Shown here: in pieces, positions 8,001 to 16,225 of the stretch | Position numbering within the stretch: the first letter of the stretch is position 1 | Layout: every line of letters starts with the position of its first letter | Virus record (IMG/VR): IMGVR_UViG_3300044816_000046 | Coordinates: 1-37,828 of that record | Length of the DNA stretch: 37,828 bases | Reading direction: 5' to 3' (one strand) | Origin: a virus | Position numbers and translations under genes: made by a program | The notes under the pieces: generated by a model | What the model saw: the letters and a program-made list of their open reading frames with translations, nothing else | Told to the model about the DNA's origin: nothing | The model's database searches: none

Positions 8001-9494
8001 CGGGTCACCGCAGACACCGATGCTGCACTGATCAAGATTCAAAACCTGATCGCCGCTGCCGCGGCGAATCCGTTGGTGCTGACCGTCGATGCGAAACCGG
8101 TCGGCTTCGGTGCTGGCGTAGGCGTACCCAGGGCGTTGGGTGCCATCGTCGCGATGGCCGGCGGTGGTCTCCGCTCGATGGTGAAGCCGCAGACCGCCGA
8201 CATCTATGCGGGCCGCGGTGCGGGGACGATCTTCGCTGAGCAGGAAACCGGCGGCGAAGCCTACATTCCGTTGGCAGCGCAGAAACGGTCCCGGTCGCGG
8301 CGGATCCTCGCTGAGGTGGCACGCCTGTTCGGGATGAACGTCATGGAGGGTGGCGGCATTTCCGTCGACTCGTTGAAGGAGTTCGCGTCCCAAATTTCTG
8401 GGGGCGGCTACGTCCGCGGCGGTGGTGACGGCAGCGCCTTGGACGGCACGGATTGCAGTGGCGCACAGGCGGCGATCGCCAACTTCATCACCGGCGGCTC
8501 GGGACGCTTCTCTACGGGCGGCGAAGCAGCCGCCTTGCTGTCCCGCGGATTCCAGCAGGGCGACCCACCGCCTGGGGTGGCCGCGTACTGGGTCGGGTGG
8601 CGCCAGGGCGGCCCCGGTGGCGGGCACACCGCGGGGACGATCGTGGACCCGTTGGGCGGCAACGTCAACGTGGAGATGGGTGGATCATCCGGTGGGGGCG
8701 CGTTCGGTGCTGGTGCTGGCGGTGCGTCCGGGTTCCCGAACAGGGCGTGGATTCAGATCGCAGGAGGAGAAGACCCCAACGCGCCGAACAGTTTTGGTGG
8801 TGGTTCGGCGGCGGTGCAGTCAGCGCGGGCTTCGGTGACGAGTGCGAAGGGGCCGGTCACTTCCGCGCAGGCCAGCCTGGATCAGGCCAACGCCGCAGTA
8901 GCGGATGCGAAGACGAAAGGCCAGTCCGCCGACAAGGTCGCGATCGCCGAGAAGAAACGCGATGCGGCGCAGCAGAAGCTAGACGCCGCCAAGCAGCGGC
9001 AGACCGCTGCTGAAACGAAGCTCGCCGATGCCACCGACAAAGCGGCCAGCAACACGGGCAAGAACGGTGGGATGGATGGCCAGTCGCTGGGGCAGTCCAT
9101 CTTCTCCGGGATTCTGCAATCCATCGGCCTCGACGGGTCGGTGTTCTCCAACCCGTTCGACTGGCCGAACGTCAAATCGGCCATGGCCTTCGCCAACTTC
9201 GGTGGCGGCCTACTGAAGGGTGCCATGGGCGGCGACCCTAGTGGTGGGATGAACATCGGCGGACTCAACCTGCCGAACATCACCGACGGCTTCCAACCGA
9301 TGGGGCCACAAGCACTCACACCGAATGCCCCAGTCGGAGCCGATCAGGGCGGCGTCGGTGGGCATCCCTTGGTGGCCTACAACGGGCCCGTACACATGGG
9401 TGTCGACCCCAGGGCCATGACCCAACGGCAAGGCGCCGACATGAACCAAGCATGGCGCCGCAGCGGCCTCCCGGCGATCAGAGGGACCGGATGA
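5001..9494 (+). CDS. Tape measure protein with embedded NlpC/P60-like motif
   Basis: 1497 residues, starting at TTG 5001: GGAGG (4991-4995) lies 5 nt upstream and the long chaperone ends one base before. Residues ~130-265 look like the TP901-type tape measure core (AMTELAKGGFTVQQAMD, NANQAGKMADTLANAA). Hydrophobic stretches lie near 470-520 and 575-615, probably for membrane insertion. Around 1140-1220 is a peptidoglycan-hydrolase-like block, GTDCSGAQAAI with Cys1152 and PGGGHTAGTI with His1209, the NlpC/P60-like motif known from mycobacteriophage tape measures, presumably opening the wall locally during injection. An Ala/Lys coiled coil follows at ~1271-1350. At about 0.15 nm per residue the tail would be near 220 nm. 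The stop overlaps the next start (ATGA). Confidence 0.93.
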   Translation: MPELATAWVTLAATTRGMENDIRRAINRAEGSAKLNPKVDTSGLNAQASKAGRAFGERFSSGAKDAMKALSVAVVGAGLVDQFRKVMSVGMDWTNNMNTLQAVTGATADQLKAAGAAARALGNDISLPATSANDAAAAMTELAKGGFTVQQAMDAAKGSLQLAAAAQISATDAATIQSNALLSFGLNANQAGKMADTLANAANASSAEIGDVAQALAQAGTVAHSFGLSAEDTSAAIALLAKNGIKGSDAGTLLKTSLQALTDQGNPAQGAIQELGLTVYDAQGKFVGLHTLFQQLGEAQGRMSDQSYQAATSVLFGSDAMRIAAIAGQDGSRGYDQMRTAIDRQGAAADVAAAKTKGLPGAWERVKNAIESLQLTAFDKLEGPVTKLLDGLSSGLGQAVPKIQEAWGKLSANPQIRSTFTDTVNVFKGLADAAKTVWPSLVQIGKSLAAASGALGVGTWKLFVTALQAAAGVVNTLAGPLQALAGFMKNQPGLVTAAVGAWLLFRTVPALMGRITTAIAPVGTAVQTMGQRFAAARGGISNFGSAYQTYMGYVRQANPGISTAANHLRTLGGVASYAASGGLNAVKGAASGLLGALGGPFSAALIGATIAFGLISAKNQQAGQSLKAYQDAVRNTEQAQVSLNEALFNSRGAFDDTVKASAADRIRAISEELKTASERTGSFLDQFRAPGQSLFSFKSAGSGLVTGAAKSQDQQIEDEANAAKSARKAIDDLKLSQQSLSDVAYGSQGAFDAMVSKLEAAGEGGHKAADQFRAARVEFLKQQDIAKTVTPGIDQLAKAMRTLADNTASAADKSTALKSALDALNPSRTAGDAEAAHTQAAAAAQQIATPDSPLDPTKGLGDQLFKTDGTVQTLNSNGVTLNSTLKTLVDTTADVATKGGDMAATLKSNQDTFAALAKQFQTDVPHIQAAFDALGGKDIQFIMSLAGAPDVTQSLGLVKRAFDEVPGSKDVTIKTSEIAGAEKQLGDLGFHLQNLPNGITRVTADTDAALIKIQNLIAAAAANPLVLTVDAKPVGFGAGVGVPRALGAIVAMAGGGLRSMVKPQTADIYAGRGAGTIFAEQETGGEAYIPLAAQKRSRSRRILAEVARLFGMNVMEGGGISVDSLKEFASQISGGGYVRGGGDGSALDGTDCSGAQAAIANFITGGSGRFSTGGEAAALLSRGFQQGDPPPGVAAYWVGWRQGGPGGGHTAGTIVDPLGGNVNVEMGGSSGGGAFGAGAGGASGFPNRAWIQIAGGEDPNAPNSFGGGSAAVQSARASVTSAKGPVTSAQASLDQANAAVADAKTKGQSADKVAIAEKKRDAAQQKLDAAKQRQTAAETKLADATDKAASNTGKNGGMDGQSLGQSIFSGILQSIGLDGSVFSNPFDWPNVKSAMAFANFGGGLLKGAMGGDPSGGMNIGGLNLPNITDGFQPMGPQALTPNAPVGADQGGVGGHPLVAYNGPVHMGVDPRAMTQRQGADMNQAWRRSGLPAIRGTG

Positions 9495-10684
9495 GCCGCG
9501 CCGACCAGCTTCCGTGGGGCAAGTGGGCACGGTTCGACACCAAACAGGACGTCCCCCTCGGCATCAACACGTGGACAAGGGCCGACGGATCACCCATCTA
9601 CTCCCCCGTCGACTCCAGATATCCAGGCTGGCAACGCTTCACCGCGTGGACGGATCTGGGTCCGTGGGGTAAGCAGCTGCGCGGGCAACAGACCAAACAC
9701 GTGTACGTCAGCCCTGACGGGAACCGACTGTGGAATTTGGCCGGATCGTGGAAGGGCAAGGAAGGCATCGTCCTCGACCAGAAACTCGCCGGGTCGATGC
9801 ACATTCCGTTCGAGCACCGCTACTCAGCCGGCCCGTACATGATCGGCGAAGAACTCGAGCGGACCGACTACCGCAAACGTGTCATCAATTTGGGTGTGAT
9901 CATCGCCCCACACGTCAACCTGCTGGCCAGGAGACGATTCCCGGACAACGAGTTCTCCTACCGCATGTTGGAGGAGAAGTGGTGGTCGGACTGGCCGGAA
10001 AACTACCGCAGCCCGGCAGGGTTTTGGGGCACCTTCACCCGCACGCACGGATGGCGGTGGATCCGGGTCCGCCTGGGTGAGCACAACGACCAGGCCTTGG
10101 ACTTGGATCCGGTTGCGTACGGCAACAACGCGCAGGCGTGGTCGATGACCATTCACGGTCAGTTCCCGTTCTACTCCAAGCGGCCGTTCACGCGGGTGTG
10201 GCGCAACGACGCGGAGAACGCTCAAGTCAACGGCCGCAACCACGGCATCCTCCCGGTGGTGAACCGTGGGGATTGGCCGCAGTGGCCGAAGTTCATCGTC
10301 GAAGGCTCCACCACCCACGAGGGTGACATCACCATCCAAGACGGTGTCACCGAGAGGATGGTTCCCCTGCCGAGGATCTATCCGTCGGACGGAATGATCC
10401 TGGTGGACACCGATCCGTCGAAGAGAACGCTGATGGGTGAGCATGATCCGGTAGACAACGTGCTGTTCAAGATCATCCGAAACTCAGAAATCTTGGACTA
10501 CCTGTTGGGTGATTTGACGGCCGCGGATAGTGGTATCCCGGTGGGTCGGCGGATGCCCGGCGGGATCGGCTTCACCTCCCAGATACCACCGAAGTCGGTG
10601 GCGCACATCAAGGTGACGCATACGAATCCGGCGGCGAAGATCACCACCCTCGTCCCGCAGTGGTACAGGATGGGCTGGTCGTAG
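9491..10684 (+). CDS. Minor tail protein, distal tail (Dit)-like
   Basis: 397 residues from ATG 9491, which overlaps the tape measure stop by 4 nt. It is Trp- and Arg-rich (PWGKWARFDTKQDVPLG; FWGTFTRTHGWRWIRVRLG) and carries WSMTIHGQFPFYSK, where the N-terminal tube-like half ends, then a galectin-like beta region GDITIQDGVTERMVPLP and VAHIKVTHTNPAAKITT. Position directly after the tape measure and this two-part shape match the first baseplate protein of actinophages, which forms the hub ring. No enzyme motif is visible. The next gene starts immediately after its stop. Confidence 0.75.
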   Translation: MSRADQLPWGKWARFDTKQDVPLGINTWTRADGSPIYSPVDSRYPGWQRFTAWTDLGPWGKQLRGQQTKHVYVSPDGNRLWNLAGSWKGKEGIVLDQKLAGSMHIPFEHRYSAGPYMIGEELERTDYRKRVINLGVIIAPHVNLLARRRFPDNEFSYRMLEEKWWSDWPENYRSPAGFWGTFTRTHGWRWIRVRLGEHNDQALDLDPVAYGNNAQAWSMTIHGQFPFYSKRPFTRVWRNDAENAQVNGRNHGILPVVNRGDWPQWPKFIVEGSTTHEGDITIQDGVTERMVPLPRIYPSDGMILVDTDPSKRTLMGEHDPVDNVLFKIIRNSEILDYLLGDLTAADSGIPVGRRMPGGIGFTSQIPPKSVAHIKVTHTNPAAKITTLVPQWYRMGWS

Positions 10685-12427
10685 ATGGGGTTCGTCACCC
10701 GTTCCCCGGAGTTGCGGAAGATCACCGCCGCGACAGACCCGATCACCAAGTGGCGCCTCCTAGATGCCCGTCGCCAGTTGATCATCGACGCCGCCCGCCA
10801 ACGACCCCTGCTGCGGTTGATGGACAAGAAGATGCACTCCCTGGGGACTGTCGCGTTGGAGAAGTCCGCCGAATACGAACGCCTGATGGACGATTCAGGT
10901 GCCGGGACGGTAAGCCTGCGATGGTCGGACTGGCTGGCCAACCTCTGTGCTCATGACACGCGGGTGCAAGAGGATCTGCATCTGTTGATCGATCCGAATC
11001 CGAACCAGCGTTCCTGGCGAACACGGTTGGGCTATCGGGTCACCGCAGTGCGGGCGGTCAAGCACGACGACGGAACTCGCACGGTTGAGCTGGATTTGAT
11101 TTCGCTGCGGGAGCACGCCAAACACATTCTGCTGGGTGCAACCCCGTGGTCGGCCCCGGAATTTCAGCCACTCAAGAGCTGGGTTTGGTTTCAGAACCTC
11201 CGCTCGAATTTGGCGTTCACCACGTTCATCAACCTCGCCCGCTCCTACTGGCCACCCCTATCCATCGCCACTAGTTTGTTTGATCCGGTGCACTGGCTGA
11301 CCACCAGGGCGGGGAACCTGTCCCCGTTGCATTGGCCGGTACAGGTCCAGTTCGTGAACATGGCTTTGGATCAGTCGCGGATTCTTCCGTTGGCGGCGAA
11401 ATGGCAAGACCTGCACACCATCGCCGAACCGTTGATGGAGGACGCCGGGGTCTGCCTCGTCGACTACATCTGGCTCCCCGAAGACAAGGACTCACCACAC
11501 CCCGAGCTCGCAGCGTTGGTGGGGGAGGAACTCGCAAGACCGTCTAGGGCGTGCGTGATCCTGGCGTTCGAAGACAAGTCCGGTGTCACCGGCCCCACCG
11601 GGACGGCGTTCGATGGGGCACTGAATCTGATCGGCGCCACCGCCGACGATCTGATCACCGAAACGGTCCTCCCGCTCGACATGGACGGTGATGGGATCAC
11701 CGACCCGTTCTTCCGCCGACTACTCGGTGTTGCGCCGCACAAACCTTCTTTGGTGTGGAGGGACTGCGAATACTCCGGGATCGTCTCCTCGGAGCATAAG
11801 TTGCAGAGGGGCACCTCCCAAAAGGTTTACACGGGAGGGCATTCGCCGACCTGGCTGAACCAAGTTCAAACCTTTTTGATCAAGTACGCACTTTCTCAAC
11901 TTCAAACCGTCATCACCGCGGGCGTTTTCGGCCAAGAAGGGCCGGCCCCAGTAGGTTCCGGTTTGGAGGAGGTGTATCAGGGGCAGCTCGACGACATCCT
12001 GTTCGCCTACGAAGGCGCAACGAATCTCAATACAGCCCTGTGGTTCAACGACTACGCCCTCCTTGAAGGCTTCGAGCAAGGGAACGGTTACGCCTACGTG
12101 CTGTCTGCGGCGTTGACGATCCGGCAGGGCATCTTCAAGCGCTCACCCAAAGTGTCTTTCACGTTGAACGCGAAGGACGGCGAACCGAACTGCTACGGCT
12201 ACGACTACCTGATCGGGGATCGGGGTTTGTTCGAGATCGACTCCATCTATTACACGGAGCAGATCCGTGGCGCGAAGTGGCGCTATGACGAAGACAATCC
12301 CATCTTTTTGGGTTTGACGATCGGGAAGGACCGCGACCGGGATCCGTTCGCGGCCGGGTTGAAAGCCTTGGCTGACGGTTGGAGTGCCATCGGGTCACTC
12401 GTCGGCGGCGCGGCGATCGCCGTCTAA
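10685..12427 (+). CDS. Minor tail protein, tail-associated (gp37-like) baseplate hub
   Basis: 580 residues from ATG 10685, the base after the previous TAG. The protein resembles the second baseplate gene of actinophages, the large hub/Tal protein (ReqiPepy6 gp37-like family): it begins with a beta-rich gp27-like portion (ALEKSAEYERLMDDSGAGTVSLRWSDWL in two blocks, then RTVELDLISLREHAKHIL), a long central part with FDGALNLIGATADDLI, and a C-terminal YDYLIGDRGLFEIDSIYY. The end GSLVGGAAIAV is a hydrophobic helix. It would form the trimeric tip below Dit. Confidence 0.75.
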   Translation: MGFVTRSPELRKITAATDPITKWRLLDARRQLIIDAARQRPLLRLMDKKMHSLGTVALEKSAEYERLMDDSGAGTVSLRWSDWLANLCAHDTRVQEDLHLLIDPNPNQRSWRTRLGYRVTAVRAVKHDDGTRTVELDLISLREHAKHILLGATPWSAPEFQPLKSWVWFQNLRSNLAFTTFINLARSYWPPLSIATSLFDPVHWLTTRAGNLSPLHWPVQVQFVNMALDQSRILPLAAKWQDLHTIAEPLMEDAGVCLVDYIWLPEDKDSPHPELAALVGEELARPSRACVILAFEDKSGVTGPTGTAFDGALNLIGATADDLITETVLPLDMDGDGITDPFFRRLLGVAPHKPSLVWRDCEYSGIVSSEHKLQRGTSQKVYTGGHSPTWLNQVQTFLIKYALSQLQTVITAGVFGQEGPAPVGSGLEEVYQGQLDDILFAYEGATNLNTALWFNDYALLEGFEQGNGYAYVLSAALTIRQGIFKRSPKVSFTLNAKDGEPNCYGYDYLIGDRGLFEIDSIYYTEQIRGAKWRYDEDNPIFLGLTIGKDRDRDPFAAGLKALADGWSAIGSLVGGAAIAV

Positions 12428-12438
12428 GGAGAATTGAA

Positions 12439-12801
12439 TTGCCTTCGAGTAAAGCGGAACTGGTTGCTGCGTCGGAGTTGCTCGCCGACGCGTTGCAGTA
12501 CATGCGTGGCCCTACCGGCGAGGTGATCGCCCTTGGCGGGAAGCTGCCCCCCATCGCTTGGCATCTCGCCCGGGCGGGCTGCTACGTAGACCTCGAGAGA
12601 GCGATCATCAAACGGCGTGCGATCCCGAATCGTCTAGGCCAGCTGGCAGGACTCTGCGACTGGGTTCCTTGGGACGCACCGGATCCCGAAGGGCTGCCTG
12701 AACTGGTTTCTGCGGTCGGTAGTTCGGATGTCGACCCCGAAAGGTTCTTCGACGAACTGCCTTGGCACGTCAGAACCAAGATTGAAGGGAAGTTCACGTG
12801 A
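12439..12801 (+). CDS. Small tail-region protein, unknown function
   Basis: 120 residues. The TTG at 12439 is chosen because AAGGAG (12426-12431) is 7 nt upstream; the longer in-frame ORF back to 12379 lacks a ribosome site and overlaps the previous gene. It is alpha-helical with LPPIAWHLARAGCYVDLER, a Lys/Arg-rich IKRRAIPN, and a C-terminal FDELPWHVRTKIEGKF. Small proteins in this slot between baseplate genes are common in actinophages (for example the phage gene-29 type), but no firm family match can be claimed. Its stop overlaps the next gene by 4 nt (GTGA). Confidence 0.6.
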   Translation: MPSSKAELVAASELLADALQYMRGPTGEVIALGGKLPPIAWHLARAGCYVDLERAIIKRRAIPNRLGQLAGLCDWVPWDAPDPEGLPELVSAVGSSDVDPERFFDELPWHVRTKIEGKFT

Positions 12802-13928
12802 GCGCACCGATTCCGGGTGATCCGGTCTACCTCGGTAGCTTCCTCACCAACACCCACTGGTACGGAGTCGTCGGCGACGGAGACACCCCAGCCATGCAGG
12901 TCGCCACCATGGAAGCCGTCGGCCAGGACGCCGTCATCGCCCTCGACGCGCTCAAGGGCGAGACAGGGGAGCAGGGCGAGCCCGCTGATTTCGTGATCAT
13001 GCAGTGGGACTCCGACATCGACGATCCCGCAGACCTTCCCACTGTCGACGCCGCGCACGGATTCGGCCGCCCCCTCACCGCTGATGATGTGGGGTTCGCT
13101 TTCTGGATCGACTCTCTGGTCTACGTGTGGCAGGGCGATCACTACATTGCCAAGCAGATGGGTTCCCCCGGCCAGCCTGGGGAGACACCGCACATCACGA
13201 CAACCGTGGAACGCGTCGCGCCCGGCGGAGACACTGAGGTCGTTCAATCGGGGACGTCGTTGAACCCGGTGCTGCACTTCAAGATTGCCGCACCCGCCGG
13301 GCCTGAAGGCCCGGCCTCGGCTATCGTCCTTGCCTCTGATTATGACGACACTTTGCCGCCGGAGAGCGGCCAGGTGCTCACCTGGAACGCCGTCACGGAT
13401 CTGTGGGAACCGTCAGATTTCGCGGCGAAGCACCCCCGCATGTATTCGGTTCCCGAAGCTGCGTTCACCAACTTCACTGGATTGGCGCAGCGGCAAACGA
13501 TTCTGTCGTACCTGTTGGAGGCGCAGCAATACGACTACACCCCGTACGTGACCGGGCACATCAAAGCGTTCGGCATCGAACTGGACGCAGACCCGTTGAC
13601 CATCGGCGTCGAGGTGCGCCTGGGTGATCCCACGACAGGCCAGTTGATTGGTAGGGGGTTCGGCAACATCGCGTCGTGGTCGACGATCACCCCGCACTTC
13701 TCCACCACAGCCGATCCGAATACTGCTGTGGCACCGGACAACGGTGTCGCCTTGGTGACTGCCGGGAACACGTGCACCATCAACGTGAACCTGTACAACG
13801 ATGGTTTGTTGGGTGCGTACATCTTCAACAAGAACGGTGCGCAGCTCACCATCCTGACCATCCCGCAAGGCGACTCGGACGGCAGCGACGGTGGTATAGG
13901 CGGCGACATCGACGGTGGCGGCCCTTAA
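12798..13928 (+). CDS. Minor tail protein with short collagen-like segments
   Basis: 376 residues from GTG 12798. It begins SAPIPGDPVYLGSFLTNTHWYGVVGDG. Short collagen-like runs are seen at GETGEQGEP, GSPGQPGET and PAGPEGPAS, alternating with compact beta segments (FWIDSLVYVWQGDHYIAKQ). The C-terminal half is a beta-rich domain (YTPYVTGHIKAFGIELDA; NTCTINVNLYNDGLLGAYI) and the end is Gly/Asp-rich. Collagen-like G-x-y linkers are typical trimerising elements of tail fibres. It probably makes a side or tip fibre; receptor binding is inferred. Confidence 0.7.
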   Translation: MSAPIPGDPVYLGSFLTNTHWYGVVGDGDTPAMQVATMEAVGQDAVIALDALKGETGEQGEPADFVIMQWDSDIDDPADLPTVDAAHGFGRPLTADDVGFAFWIDSLVYVWQGDHYIAKQMGSPGQPGETPHITTTVERVAPGGDTEVVQSGTSLNPVLHFKIAAPAGPEGPASAIVLASDYDDTLPPESGQVLTWNAVTDLWEPSDFAAKHPRMYSVPEAAFTNFTGLAQRQTILSYLLEAQQYDYTPYVTGHIKAFGIELDADPLTIGVEVRLGDPTTGQLIGRGFGNIASWSTITPHFSTTADPNTAVAPDNGVALVTAGNTCTINVNLYNDGLLGAYIFNKNGAQLTILTIPQGDSDGSDGGIGGDIDGGGP

Positions 13929-14180
13929 GTGGCTTACCAGAAGCGGTACCGGACAGTAATCCCGGTACCGCCAGATCAGGCTGACCGAGACCTGCTGGTG
14001 TGGTTGACACGGGAATCGTTCGACCGCAAAGCAGAAGCTGACGCGTTGGTCATCGTGGAGTTCGCCGACCTCGGCCAGGTATCAGCGGAGGACATTCCGC
14101 CGAAGGTGGAGAAGCAACTAGGTAAGCCTGCAACAGAGTTCGTGTGGCGGGCATTCGAGGGTGTGGGGGCGCGTGCCTAA
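13929..14180 (+). CDS. Small tail-region protein, unknown function
   Basis: 83 residues from GTG 13929, placed immediately after the previous TAA. The sequence starts AYQKRYRTVIPVPPDQADRD and has a helix LLVWLTRESFDRKAEADAL and VIVEFADLGQV; there are no cysteines or membrane segments. It overlaps the next gene by 8 nt if that gene starts at GTG 14173. Its place between two minor tail genes suggests a structural or assembly role, but nothing recognisable supports a specific function. Confidence 0.6.
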   Translation: MAYQKRYRTVIPVPPDQADRDLLVWLTRESFDRKAEADALVIVEFADLGQVSAEDIPPKVEKQLGKPATEFVWRAFEGVGARA

Positions 14181-15966
14181 AGCCCTCGACCTCAAACAGT
14201 TGACGGTCACCCACTCCCCGACGCAGCGGATCGACTTCGCCACATCCAAGCTGGGCATCCCGCAGCTGGACATCAGCGGGATGATCGACAACCTCCTCGG
14301 GCTCATCGAGGGTGCGACCGGGGTCGACTTGTCGTCCCTGCAACCCCTGTTGGATGTGTTGTCTGAAATCCCGGCGGCATTGGGGGCGCTGGCTAGGGGT
14401 GACTGGGAATCGCTGGTCTCCCTGATTCCTGGGTTCAACCCGACGACGGCGGCGCAACAGTTCATCACCGCCATCGTGCAGCCGTTCGTGCAGCTGCTGT
14501 TCAAGCTCATCCGCCCCGAGTGGCTCCCCGAACTATCCCTCGGAAGCATCGGCAGCAGCACACCAAACCTGTTGCTGGCGGGGATGTTCGACTCTGCAGA
14601 CACGATCTCCGGCGGTGGAATCTGGTCGTGGGTGTCGTCGGGGGTGTCGGTACCGGGGTCGGTCCAAGTCATCGCGGACGGTGCGCCTAAACAGCTGTTC
14701 TCCAACGAGATCCCCGTGTCCAGTGGTCAGAAGCTGAGCCCGAGTGTGCAGGCGAAATGGTCGGGGTTGGTCGCGACGGGAACGCCGATCGTGTTGTCTC
14801 TAGTGACGTATGCGGGCCATGCGGCGGATTCGACCGCGACCGATTTGGACACCGTGGTGCTGGATACGACCGGCACGGGGTCCGATGGCGGATGGGAGGA
14901 ACTGTCGGCGGCGTACACCATCCCCGACGGCGTGGATGAGGTTCGACTCCGCTTGGCGGTGGCAGCGACGGCGACGGCCGGAACGGTGCAGTTCGACGAC
15001 GCCGCCGTGAAGAAGACTGGCCTGCTGAACATCGGCTTCGTCGGCGGACTCCAGCCGATCCTCGACGGCCTCCAGACTGCGGTGTCTTTAGTACAGGCCG
15101 GGGTCGATGAGGCCAAGCAGCTCACGGGGCAGGTCATCGACGCGATCATCTCCGTCATCCGCGGTATCCCGTTCATCGGTGGGACACTCGCGGACCTACT
15201 CGACCACTTGACGAGTTGGCGCAACGACACCAACGCCACCGCAGTCGTCGCCACCGCCGCGACGGGCATCGGGGTGAATGCGCAGGGTTCCGCTGACACG
15301 GCGAACTCGGATTTGGTCGTGGTGAAGAGCATCCTGGCCGGTGGCGCCGCGTCTGGGGTGTCGGGTAGCGACACGTTCGACGGCGCGTCGTCGTCGGACT
15401 TGCTGCCCCGTGTGACGCAGGTGTTCTTCGCGTCGGGGGCGGGTGCCTACGGGCGCAACGGGTCCGGTCAGGCCGTGTGGATCCCGTCCGGCGGATCGCC
15501 GCGGGGCGTGTTCAACCTGTACAACGATGTCGGGGACCGGTATGTCTCCGACAATCAGGTGTCGTCGGTGCGGTTGGTGTCCAAAGTGGTTGCGGGTGGC
15601 GGGTTCTTCCTCACCGGCCGCATGAACGCCGCAGGCACCACCGGCATCTACGTGAGTGTCGATGCGGGCAGTGTGCAGCCGTACTACTACCTGTCCGGGG
15701 TGCAGACGGCGATCGGCAGCCCCACCGCGTACACGTCTGCCGACGGTGAGGTGTGGGAGTTGACCGTCGGCACTACCGCGGATGCGACGTTGTGCGTGAT
15801 GCGCCGCAACTCGACGATCGTGAAGAGTTTCAACGTCCCCGGCGGGCATCCCTCAGGCGCAAGTTATCGGGTTCCCGCTTTCGCCGCCGCGGCCGGCGGG
15901 TCGTTCTTCGGGCAGCTCGTTCCCCCGGCGATAGACGTGTTCGCGTTCGCGGATCATTCAGGCTGA
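14173..15966 (+). CDS. Large minor tail protein, probable receptor-binding fibre
   Basis: 597 residues from GTG 14173 (an in-frame GTG at 14161 would add WGR and extend the overlap). The N-terminal 150 residues are amphipathic helices (DISGMIDNLLGLIEGATG; QQFITAIVQPFVQLLFKLI). Then come a beta-sandwich resembling carbohydrate-binding folds (SWVSSGVSVPGSVQVIA; VLSLVTYAGH; EVRLRLAVAA), a second helical spacer around ISVIRGIPFIGGTLADLL, and a C-terminal jelly-roll-like domain (GRNGSGQAVWI; YYYLSGVQTAIGSP; GEVWELTVGTTA). This arrangement is common in actinophage minor tail proteins thought to bind cell-surface glycans; the receptor role here is inference. Confidence 0.75.
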   Translation: MPKALDLKQLTVTHSPTQRIDFATSKLGIPQLDISGMIDNLLGLIEGATGVDLSSLQPLLDVLSEIPAALGALARGDWESLVSLIPGFNPTTAAQQFITAIVQPFVQLLFKLIRPEWLPELSLGSIGSSTPNLLLAGMFDSADTISGGGIWSWVSSGVSVPGSVQVIADGAPKQLFSNEIPVSSGQKLSPSVQAKWSGLVATGTPIVLSLVTYAGHAADSTATDLDTVVLDTTGTGSDGGWEELSAAYTIPDGVDEVRLRLAVAATATAGTVQFDDAAVKKTGLLNIGFVGGLQPILDGLQTAVSLVQAGVDEAKQLTGQVIDAIISVIRGIPFIGGTLADLLDHLTSWRNDTNATAVVATAATGIGVNAQGSADTANSDLVVVKSILAGGAASGVSGSDTFDGASSSDLLPRVTQVFFASGAGAYGRNGSGQAVWIPSGGSPRGVFNLYNDVGDRYVSDNQVSSVRLVSKVVAGGGFFLTGRMNAAGTTGIYVSVDAGSVQPYYYLSGVQTAIGSPTAYTSADGEVWELTVGTTADATLCVMRRNSTIVKSFNVPGGHPSGASYRVPAFAAAAGGSFFGQLVPPAIDVFAFADHSG

Positions 15967-15979
15967 CAGGGGATTATCA

Positions 15980-16225
15980 ATGGCCGTCATCGACATCACG
16001 CCGTGGGACGTAACCGATGAGGCGCGGATGTGCGCCATCTATCTGGAGTTCCGGGCGAATGGTTGGCGCGGGTCGGTTCAGGCGTTCGAGGTTCCCGGGA
16101 GCGACGAGTTTCTTCCGAAACTTCAACTCGACAAGGGTGATCGGCATATCGAGGCCGGTGTGGGTGATGTGATCGTGCCGATTGGCAGCACGTTCGTGAC
16201 GATGCCGAAGGCTGATTTCGGCTAG
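15980..16225 (+). CDS. Small tail-region protein, unknown function
   Basis: 81 residues from ATG 15980, preceded by AGGGGAT (15967-15973). It has Trp, Phe and acidic residues (IDITPWDVTDEARM; FRANGWRGSVQAFEVPG) and a C-terminal beta stretch VGDVIVPIGSTFVTMP. Its stop shares one base with the next start (TAGTG). It lies between two fibre-like genes and could be a fibre-attachment or assembly factor, but no family is recognised. Confidence 0.6.
   Translation: MAVIDITPWDVTDEARMCAIYLEFRANGWRGSVQAFEVPGSDEFLPKLQLDKGDRHIEAGVGDVIVPIGSTFVTMPKADFG

Noticed and set aside
7479-8627. 382-codon minus-strand ORF inside the tape measure gene
   Set aside because: Arg/His/Gly-rich shadow of a gene with clear tape measure sequence; no promoter or ribosome site.
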